Assembly (NCBI RefSeq): GCF_000968375.1
Contig: NZ_CP009933.1
Coordinates: forward strand, 4,402,001-4,466,000
Length of the DNA: 64,000 nt
Source: Clostridium scatologenes
Lineage (GTDB): Bacteria > Bacillota > Clostridia > Clostridiales > Clostridiaceae
Direction of reading: 5' to 3'
Shown here one piece after another: positions 57,608 through 64,000 of the stretch. A program made the position numbers and the translations under genes. The notes below the pieces were generated by a model. That model was not told the origin of the DNA and did not search any database. It saw only the letters and a list, made by a program, of their open reading frames with translations. Position 1 is the stretch's first letter. Each line of letters begins with the position of its first letter.

Positions 57608-57940
57608 ATGAAAAACCAAAAAGTAAGAAAAAATTCAGAGTTTAGGTTTATATATAGACGAGGAAAATCTTTTTCTAATCATTTATTAGTGTTATATTTG
57701 TATAAAAACAAAAAAAATGTAAATAGAATAGGCATATCAGTAAGTAAAAAAGTAGGTAAAAGCGTTACCAGAAATAGAGTTAAACGATTAATTAAGGAAG
57801 GCTACAGATTAAATAATAGTGAATTAGTAATAGGATATGACTTGGTTTTTATAGCAAGAAGTGCTGCTAGTGAAAAGAGTTATAATGAAATAAGTTATGC
57901 TATTAGAAATCTTTTAAAAAGGGCAGGGCTGTATAATTAA
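57608..57940 (+). CDS. rnpA: Ribonuclease P protein component
   Basis: 110 residues. Basic partner of the RNase P RNA that trims tRNA 5' ends. Conserved RNR motif in GKSVTRNRVKRLIKEGYR, and the N-terminal EFRFIYRRGKSF. AAAGGAGCAAGATAA before the ATG. Stop overlaps the yidD start by one base. Confidence 0.96.
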   Translation: MKNQKVRKNSEFRFIYRRGKSFSNHLLVLYLYKNKKNVNRIGISVSKKVGKSVTRNRVKRLIKEGYRLNNSELVIGYDLVFIARSAASEKSYNEISYAIRNLLKRAGLYN

Positions 57941-58149
57941 TGAAAGAATTTTTAATTTTTTTTATTAAATCATATAGAAAGTATATATCTCCTTTAAAAA
58001 GGCCTTGTTGTAGGTTTTATCCTACATGTTCACAATATGCTTTGGATGCTTTGGAAAAGTATGGTGTATTAAAAGGTGGATTTTTGGCTATAAAAAGAAT
58101 ATTAAGGTGTAACCCTTTTAATAAAGGTGGATATGATCCAGTTAAATAA
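57940..58149 (+). CDS. yidD: Membrane protein insertion efficiency factor YidD
   Basis: 69 residues with the conserved Cys-rich motif CCRFYPTCSQYALDALEKYG and CNPFNKGGYDPV. A small membrane-associated protein next to yidC that assists membrane insertion. Coupled to rnpA by a one-base overlap. Confidence 0.96.
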   Translation: MKEFLIFFIKSYRKYISPLKRPCCRFYPTCSQYALDALEKYGVLKGGFLAIKRILRCNPFNKGGYDPVK

Positions 58150-58169
58150 ATCGTCAGGAGGTTTATATT

Positions 58170-58829
58170 TTGCAGTATTTAAATAATGCATTTGTTCAAT
58201 TTTTTGAATTAGTACATCAGGGAGTCGCAGGAGTAATACCTAGTAAGAATGTTTCTTATGGTATAGCAATTATTTTAGTTACACTTATAATTAGAATTAT
58301 ATTGCTTCCTCTAAATATAAAACAAACTAAATCTTCATTAGTTATGAGTGAATTACAACCGGAAACAAAAAAAATACAGGAAAAATACAAAAATGACCCA
58401 CAAAGAGCACAGCAGGAAATGATGAAGCTTTATAAAGAAAAAGGAGCTAGTCCGCTTAGTGGATGTTTACCAATGCTTATTCAATGGCCTATATTTATAG
58501 CACTTTATTATGTATTTAATAATTTGCATGGCATAGATGGAGTTCATTTTTTATGGATAAATGATTTGGCAAAAAGGGATGTTATTCTTGCTGTTTTATC
58601 TGGTTTGACTACATATTTTTCTGGATCTTTGATGATGATGTCAGGAGATAGCGCTCAAGCTAAACAATCAACTACAATGAATGTAGGTATGTCTATATTT
58701 ATGGTATTTATTAGCTGGAGTTTAAAATCAGCTTTAGTATTATATTGGGTAGTAAACAATTTAATTCAAATAGCACAAACATTAGTAATGAAGAAAGTTG
58801 ATAAAAACAAAGGCAATATTAAAGCCTAG
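58170..58829 (+). CDS. yidC: Membrane protein insertase YidC/Oxa1 (short form)
   Basis: 219 residues from a TTG at 58170 with CAGGAGG 9 bp upstream; no ATG is close. Five membrane helices; conserved LPLNIKQTKSSLVMSELQPE, then QQEMMKLYKEKGASPLSGCL and a C-terminal SALVLYWVVNNLIQIAQTLV. The lipoprotein signal common in Firmicutes copies is not obvious. Confidence 0.95.
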   Translation: MQYLNNAFVQFFELVHQGVAGVIPSKNVSYGIAIILVTLIIRIILLPLNIKQTKSSLVMSELQPETKKIQEKYKNDPQRAQQEMMKLYKEKGASPLSGCLPMLIQWPIFIALYYVFNNLHGIDGVHFLWINDLAKRDVILAVLSGLTTYFSGSLMMMSGDSAQAKQSTTMNVGMSIFMVFISWSLKSALVLYWVVNNLIQIAQTLVMKKVDKNKGNIKA

Positions 58830-58843
58830 GGGGTGACCTGTAT

Positions 58844-59467
58844 ATGAAGGTTATAGAAATGACAGGAAGAACTGTTGAAGAAGCTTTGAAAGTTGCTTTA
58901 AATGATTTAAATGTTACAGAGGATAAAGTTGAAGTAGAGGTTTTGGATTCAGGTAAAAAAGGTTTTTTTAATATAGGTTCAAGACCTGCGAAAATAAAAG
59001 TAACGGTTAAGAGAGACTATATATATGAAGCTAAGACTTTTCTAAGAGACGTACTAAATTGTATGAAAGTTAAAGCTGAAATAAGGACAAAAGAAGAAGG
59101 TAATTTAATAAAAGTATCTTTAACTGGTCCAGATATGGGTATACTTATAGGGTATAGGGGTGAGACTTTAGATTCATTACAATATCTTATAAGCCTTGTT
59201 GTTAATAAAGGACATGAAGGTGAATACAAAAGAGTAATTTTGGATACTGAAAATTATAGATTAAAAAGAGAAGAAACTTTAAAAAGACTTGCAAGAAGAA
59301 TAGCAGATAAAGTTAGGAAAACTGGAAGATCTGTAAAATTAGAGCCAATGAATCCTTACGAAAGAAGAATAATTCATTCTGCGCTTCAAGATGATACTTT
59401 AGTAGATACATATAGTGAAGGAGAAGAGCCTCATAGAAGAGTTGTAGTGGATTTAAAGAAAGCCTAA
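58844..59467 (+). CDS. khpB: RNA-binding protein KhpB (Jag)
   Basis: 207 residues: Jag-N domain (MKVIEMTGRTVEEALKVALN), KH domain (ISLTGPDMGILIGYRGETLD type, about residues 90-145) and R3H domain (YERRIIHSALQDD, then SEGEEPHRRVVV). Affects cell elongation and division with KhpA in Firmicutes. ATG follows AGGGGGTGACCTGTAT. Confidence 0.95.
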   Translation: MKVIEMTGRTVEEALKVALNDLNVTEDKVEVEVLDSGKKGFFNIGSRPAKIKVTVKRDYIYEAKTFLRDVLNCMKVKAEIRTKEEGNLIKVSLTGPDMGILIGYRGETLDSLQYLISLVVNKGHEGEYKRVILDTENYRLKREETLKRLARRIADKVRKTGRSVKLEPMNPYERRIIHSALQDDTLVDTYSEGEEPHRRVVVDLKKA

Positions 59468-59517
59468 TGGCTTTCTTTTTGCTTTATAAATAGTAAGTTT
59501 TAATAAGGAGTGAGGTA

Positions 59518-60897
59518 ATGAAAGAATTTGATACTATAGCAGCAATAAGTACTGTTTTAGGAGAAGGTGGTATATCCATCATAAGAGTTTCTGGAGATAA
59601 AGCATTAAAGATAGTAAGTGGTTTATTTAGAGGAGTAAATGAAAAGAAATTGAATGATATAAAACCTTATACTATTAGATATGGGTTTATTATAGAAAAA
59701 GATACTGGGGATACTTTAGACGAAGTTTTGGTAAGTTATATGAAAGCACCTAGAAGTTTTACTGCTGAGGATACAGTTGAAATAAATTGTCATGGTGGTG
59801 TAGTTGCAACCAAAAGAATACTAGAAGAAGTAGTTAAAAATGGAGTTAGGATAGCAGAACCAGGTGAATTTACAAAAAGAGCATTCTTGAATGGAAGAAT
59901 TGATCTAAGTCAGGCAGAAGCAGTTATAGATATAATTAGGGCTAAAACTGAACTTTCAATGAAATCAGCTGTAGCTCAATCTAAAGGAAAAGTTTCAGAA
60001 GAAATAAGTTCAATAAGAAACAAGCTTTTAGAAATTGTTGCTCATATAGAAGCTACAGTAGATTATCCAGAAGATGACTTGGAAGAGGTAACTGCTGATA
60101 AAGTTACAATGCAGTTAAAAGATGTAGTTGAAGGTATGGATAACATATTAAAAACTGCTGAAGAAGGAAAAATAATTAGAGAAGGCCTTAATACTGTTAT
60201 TGTGGGAAAGCCAAATGTAGGAAAGTCTTCACTTTTAAATTCTCTTTTAAAAGAAAAGAGGGCTATAGTTACAGAAATACCTGGAACTACAAGAGATGTA
60301 ATAGAAGAGTACATAAATATAGATGGTGTTCCTGTAAAAATTGTAGATACTGCAGGAATTAGAGAAACAAGTGATTTTGTGGAGAAAATAGGAGTTGAAA
60401 AATCTAAAGAAAAAATAAATGAGGCTGATTTAATTATATTAATGTTAGACTTAAGTAGAGAATTAGATAATGAAGACAAGGAAATTATAGATTATATAAA
60501 AGATAAAAAATATATAATTTTGTTAAATAAAAGTGATTTAGGTGGTAAAATAAATAAAGAGGATATAAAAAATCTTAACTACAATTATATAGTAGAAACT
60601 TCTGCTAAAACGGGTGAAGGATTAAATAAACTTAAAGAATGTATAAGAGAATTGTTTTTTAAAGGAGAAGTTACATCAAAAGATATACTCATAACAAATT
60701 CAAGACATAAAGAAGCATTGATAAGAGCAAAAGAAAGTTGTGATCAAGCTTTAGATGCATTAAGAAATACATCAGCTATAGATTTAGCTTCTATAGATAT
60801 AAGAAATGCTTGGATGAGGTTAGGAGAGATAACTGGAGATACATTAGAAGAAGATATAATAAATAAAATATTTTCAGAATTTTGTTTAGGAAAGTAG
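59518..60897 (+). CDS. mnmE: tRNA modification GTPase MnmE
   Basis: 459 residues. N-terminal folate-binding domain, helical domain, inserted G domain (GKPNVGKSS near 227, DTAGIRET near 280, NKSDLG near 340) and C-terminal FCLGK with the active Cys. With MnmG it installs the carboxymethylaminomethyl group at tRNA U34. GGAGTGAGGTA precedes the ATG. Confidence 0.97.
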   Translation: MKEFDTIAAISTVLGEGGISIIRVSGDKALKIVSGLFRGVNEKKLNDIKPYTIRYGFIIEKDTGDTLDEVLVSYMKAPRSFTAEDTVEINCHGGVVATKRILEEVVKNGVRIAEPGEFTKRAFLNGRIDLSQAEAVIDIIRAKTELSMKSAVAQSKGKVSEEISSIRNKLLEIVAHIEATVDYPEDDLEEVTADKVTMQLKDVVEGMDNILKTAEEGKIIREGLNTVIVGKPNVGKSSLLNSLLKEKRAIVTEIPGTTRDVIEEYINIDGVPVKIVDTAGIRETSDFVEKIGVEKSKEKINEADLIILMLDLSRELDNEDKEIIDYIKDKKYIILLNKSDLGGKINKEDIKNLNYNYIVETSAKTGEGLNKLKECIRELFFKGEVTSKDILITNSRHKEALIRAKESCDQALDALRNTSAIDLASIDIRNAWMRLGEITGDTLEEDIINKIFSEFCLGK

Positions 60898-60907
60898 GAA
60901 AAATTGT

Positions 60908-62797
60908 ATGGAATATTTTGCTGGAGAATATGATGTGGTTGTAATTGGGGCAGGTCATGCAGGTTGTGAAGCAGGCTTAGCTTCAGCTAGAATGGGTTGT
61001 AAAACTTTAATGTGTACTATGAATTTGGATAGTGTTGGATTTATGCCATGTAATCCTAATATAGGAGGTACGGCAAAAGGACATTTGGTAAGAGAAATAG
61101 ATGCATTAGGTGGAGAAATGGGTGTAAATATAGATCAAACTTTTATTCAGTCAAGAATGCTTAATACATCTAAGGGACCTGCAGTTCATTCTTTAAGAGC
61201 TCAAGCTGATAAAAAGAGATATTCTGAGAGAATGAAACATGTTATAGAAAAGGAAGAAAATCTTTATTTAAGACAAATTGAAGTTATAGACATAAAAGTA
61301 GAAAATAATAAAGTTTGTGGTGTATTAACTAAAAATGGAGCTTATTTTAAAACAAAAGCTGTTATACTTACTACAGGAACTTATTTAAGAGGAAAGATTA
61401 TAATAGGAGAAGTTAGTTATAGTGGAGGACCAAGTGGACTTTTTCCAGCTAATGAATTATCACAAAAACTTATAGATTTAGGAATAGAACTTAGAAGGTT
61501 TAAAACAGGTACACCTGCAAGGGTAAATAGAAGAAGTGTTGATCTTTCAAAAATGATAGAACAACAAGGTGATGAAAAAATAATCCCTTTTTCATTTATG
61601 AGTGATAATATTTATAGGGATCAAGTATCTTGTTATTTAACATATACTACAGATGATACACTTAAAGTTATAAGAGATAATATACATAGATCACCGTTAT
61701 ATAATGGAACTATAAAGTCAGTAGGACCTAGATATTGTCCTTCCATAGAAGATAAAGTTATGCGATTTCCTGATAAGGAAAAGCATCAAATATTTATAGA
61801 ACCAGAAGGAGAGAATACAGAAGAGTTATATGTAGGAGGTGCTTCCAGCTCATTGCCAGAAGAGGTACAGCTTGCTATGTATAGAACAATAGAAGGGCTT
61901 GAAAATGTTGAAATTTTAAGAACAGCTTATGCAATAGAATATGACTGTATAAATCCACAGCAACTTAAGTTATCACTAGAGTTTAAAAGTATAGAAGGGC
62001 TTTTTGGAGCTGGTCAGGTAAATGGAAGTTCAGGATATGAAGAGGCTGCAGCACAAGGAATTATTGCTGGAATAAATGCTTCTCTTAAAATTAAAGAAAA
62101 AGAACCTTTGATTTTGAAAAGATCAGATGCATATATAGGTGTACTTATAGATGATTTGGTAACTAAAGGTACAGAAGAACCATACAGAATGATGACATCA
62201 CGTTCAGAATATAGATTGATTTTGAGACAGGATAATGCAGATTTAAGATTAACAGAGATAGGCCATAATATAGGGTTAGTTAATGAAGAAAGATATAATA
62301 AGTTCTTAAAAAGGAAAAAAACCATAGAAGAAGAAGTAGCTAGAATGAAAAATGTTCAGATTAATCCTAAAAAAGAGGTTATTGAATTCTTAGCATCATT
62401 GAATTCCACAGAACTTAAAAAATCTATTAGTTTATATGAGCTTATAAAGAGACCTGAACTTGACTACTTTAAAGTAGAGCCTTTGGATAATGATAGAATT
62501 GAATTACCAGATGATATAAAAGAAGAAGTTAATACTATTTCAAAATATGAAGGATATATTAATAAGCAGTTAGAACAGGTAGTACAGTTTAAAAAATTTG
62601 AAAATAAGACTATACCAGATAACATTAATTACAATGATATAAATGGTTTAAGATTAGAAGCTGTACAAAAACTAAGCAAGGTGAAACCTATGAATATAGG
62701 TCAAGCTTCAAGAATTTCAGGTGTTTCTCCTGCAGATATATCGGTACTTTTAATATATCTTGAAAGAGAATATAGAAGTAAAAGTCAAAGTAATTAA
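60908..62797 (+). CDS. mnmG: tRNA modification FAD enzyme MnmG (GidA)
   Basis: 629 residues. FAD site VVIGAGHAGCEAGLASARMG at the N-terminus, GFMPCNPNIGGTAKGHL, GGASSSLPEEVQ-type segment, and C-terminal helical domain ending in SRISGVSPADISVLLIYL. Partner of MnmE. Ten bases after mnmE. Confidence 0.97.
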   Translation: MEYFAGEYDVVVIGAGHAGCEAGLASARMGCKTLMCTMNLDSVGFMPCNPNIGGTAKGHLVREIDALGGEMGVNIDQTFIQSRMLNTSKGPAVHSLRAQADKKRYSERMKHVIEKEENLYLRQIEVIDIKVENNKVCGVLTKNGAYFKTKAVILTTGTYLRGKIIIGEVSYSGGPSGLFPANELSQKLIDLGIELRRFKTGTPARVNRRSVDLSKMIEQQGDEKIIPFSFMSDNIYRDQVSCYLTYTTDDTLKVIRDNIHRSPLYNGTIKSVGPRYCPSIEDKVMRFPDKEKHQIFIEPEGENTEELYVGGASSSLPEEVQLAMYRTIEGLENVEILRTAYAIEYDCINPQQLKLSLEFKSIEGLFGAGQVNGSSGYEEAAAQGIIAGINASLKIKEKEPLILKRSDAYIGVLIDDLVTKGTEEPYRMMTSRSEYRLILRQDNADLRLTEIGHNIGLVNEERYNKFLKRKKTIEEEVARMKNVQINPKKEVIEFLASLNSTELKKSISLYELIKRPELDYFKVEPLDNDRIELPDDIKEEVNTISKYEGYINKQLEQVVQFKKFENKTIPDNINYNDINGLRLEAVQKLSKVKPMNIGQASRISGVSPADISVLLIYLEREYRSKSQSN

Positions 62798-62821
62798 ATG
62801 TTTTAGAATGGAGAATAATTT

Positions 62822-63541
62822 ATGGAATATTTTGATATAATGAGTCAGGCATGTAGGGATGTGGAATTACCTTTTAATGAAGATACTTATAATAAATTTA
62901 ATCAGTATAAGGATATGATTAAAGATTGGAATGAAAAAATTAATTTAACAGCTATAGTTGATGATGAACAAATATTTAAGAAACATTTTATAGATTGCAT
63001 AAAAATTTTTAAATTTTCTCCCTTGAAGGAAGCTAAAAACGTTATTGATATAGGTACCGGAGCTGGATTTCCAGGAATACCCATAAAAATTATGAAACAA
63101 GAATTAGATTTAATACTTTTAGATTCTTTAAATAAAAGAGTAAATTTTTTAAATGAAGTAGTAAGTAAAATTAAATTAAATAACGTAGAGACCATTCATG
63201 GTAGAGCAGAAGATTTTTCTAGGCAACCTAAGTATAGAGAACAAGTTGATATTGCAGTATCAAGAGCTGTTGCGAATCTTGCAGTATTAAGTGAATTGTG
63301 TATTCCATATGTCAAGGTGGGGGGATATTTTGTTGCTATGAAAGGACCTTCTGTAGATGATGAGATTAAAGAGGGTAAAAGAGCAATATCTATTTTAGGG
63401 GGAAAAATTGATGATGTTATAAAAATAAATATTGAGGATAGTGATTTAGATCATAATCTCGTTATAATAGAAAAAATAAAAGAAACACCAAAGGCTTATC
63501 CTAGAAAAGCGGGAACAGCTAGTAAGAAGCCTTTAAAATAA
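62822..63541 (+). CDS. rsmG: 16S rRNA methyltransferase RsmG
   Basis: 239 residues. Methylates G527 (N7) of 16S rRNA; loss gives low-level streptomycin resistance in other bacteria. SAM motif DIGTGAGFPGIPIKI, VSRAVANLAVLSEL and the Lys-rich end PRKAGTASKKPL. Confidence 0.97.
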   Translation: MEYFDIMSQACRDVELPFNEDTYNKFNQYKDMIKDWNEKINLTAIVDDEQIFKKHFIDCIKIFKFSPLKEAKNVIDIGTGAGFPGIPIKIMKQELDLILLDSLNKRVNFLNEVVSKIKLNNVETIHGRAEDFSRQPKYREQVDIAVSRAVANLAVLSELCIPYVKVGGYFVAMKGPSVDDEIKEGKRAISILGGKIDDVIKINIEDSDLDHNLVIIEKIKETPKAYPRKAGTASKKPLK

Positions 63542-63641
63542 TTGTAATAATTTGTAGGAAAAAAATCATGAAAAACAGAAGGATTTTATAAAAAGATAAA
63601 GAAATGTTAATAATAGGAAAACTCAAGAGGGATGGTTAAAT

Positions 63642-64000
63642 ATGCAAGAAAATATTAATTATATACCAGTTGATTTAATTTCACCTAATATATATCAACC
63701 CAGAAAACATTTTGATGAAGAAAGTTTAGAGGAATTAGCACAGTCTATTAATACATATGGCATAATTCAACCTTTATCAGTTAGAAAAATAGGTGAAGAT
63801 AAATATGAATTAGTAGCAGGTGAAAGAAGACTGAGAGCAGCTAAAAAAGCTGGATTAGAAAAAGTTCCAGTTATAATAGTAGACATAAGTGACAGGGAAT
63901 CTGCAGCTATTGCACTTTTAGAAAATTTACAAAGAGATAACTTAAATTTTTTAGAGGAAGCGGAAGCTTATTATAATTTAATAAAGGATCATTCATATAC
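63642..64000 (+). CDS. noc: ParB-family nucleoid occlusion protein Noc (5' part)
   Basis: The ATG at 63642 follows AAGAGGGATGGTTAAAT. About 120 residues are present before the window ends. ParB N-terminal domain: LISPNIYQPRKHFDEESLEE, the CTPase motif GERRLRAAKKAG and ENLQRDNLNFLEEA. The place after rsmG is where noc normally sits in Firmicutes, with soj/spo0J further on; a ParB/Spo0J assignment is the alternative. No parS-like 16-bp palindrome was noticed in the window. Confidence 0.9.
   Translation, partial: MQENINYIPVDLISPNIYQPRKHFDEESLEELAQSINTYGIIQPLSVRKIGEDKYELVAGERRLRAAKKAGLEKVPVIIVDISDRESAAIALLENLQRDNLNFLEEAEAYYNLIKDHSY

Overview
The window reads as chromosome of a low-GC, AT-rich Clostridium. 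The codon usage is strongly A/T-biased, the ribosome binding sites are AGGAGG-type, and the core genes surround the replication origin: dnaA, dnaN, recF, gyrB, gyrA to the left and rpmH, rnpA, yidD, yidC, khpB, mnmE, mnmG, rsmG and a noc/parB gene to the right. From remembered gene orders (not searched), the run UPF0182 - DUF362 - NiaR - HD protein - rRNA operon - gyrA resembles the origin region of Clostridium novyi / C. botulinum group III. This species-level guess is inference.

Left flank, 1-7217. This holds the start of tadA, a cyclopropane fatty acid synthase, a MarR regulator, a molbindin gene interrupted by an in-frame TGA, and a drug-efflux-type operon (MarR, HlyD-like lipoprotein, two ABC-2 permeases) with no ATPase gene. 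A perfect 26-bp inverted repeat overlaps the -10 of that operon.

Integrated element, 7218-27999. A 51-bp direct repeat of the 3' part of tRNA-Arg(CCT) brackets about 20.7 kb of phage-like DNA. Every supported gene is on the minus strand. They include a tyrosine integrase, XRE-type regulators, scaffold and major capsid proteins, a DHH phosphoesterase, a Rep-like initiator, BhlA/UviB-type holin genes, small and large terminase, and portal. No tape measure, tail tube, sheath or endolysin is visible. About a quarter of the element is non-coding, and that DNA is highly patterned: two iteron families beside rep, an array of TTGATATAACTA-like sites every ~95-120 bp near the integrase, clusters of palindromes, and a plus-strand terminator closing a ~500-nt structured stretch with no gene. 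It could be a capsid-forming satellite (cf-PICI-like), a phage-plasmid, or a decayed prophage.

Middle, 27952-42693. Here lie the intact tRNA-Arg(CCT), psd, a hybrid histidine kinase whose HisKA and HPt phospho-acceptor histidines are both asparagine, a YczE-type membrane protein, tRNA-Arg(ACG) and two tRNA-Ser genes next to serS, an FAD oxidoreductase plus DUF1667 pair, an L,D-transpeptidase, a UPF0182 membrane protein, a DUF362 ferredoxin-type protein, NiaR, an HD protein, and tRNA-Ala and tRNA-Ile2.

Right, 42699-64000. A 16S-23S-5S operon is read leftward from a consensus promoter. Then come gyrA, gyrB, remB, recF, the S4 gene, dnaN, dnaA, a bipartite oriC with at least nine DnaA boxes, and the rightward rpmH to noc block, the last gene running off the window. 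Replication diverges from about 57.1 kb; the core genes and rRNA are mostly read away from it.
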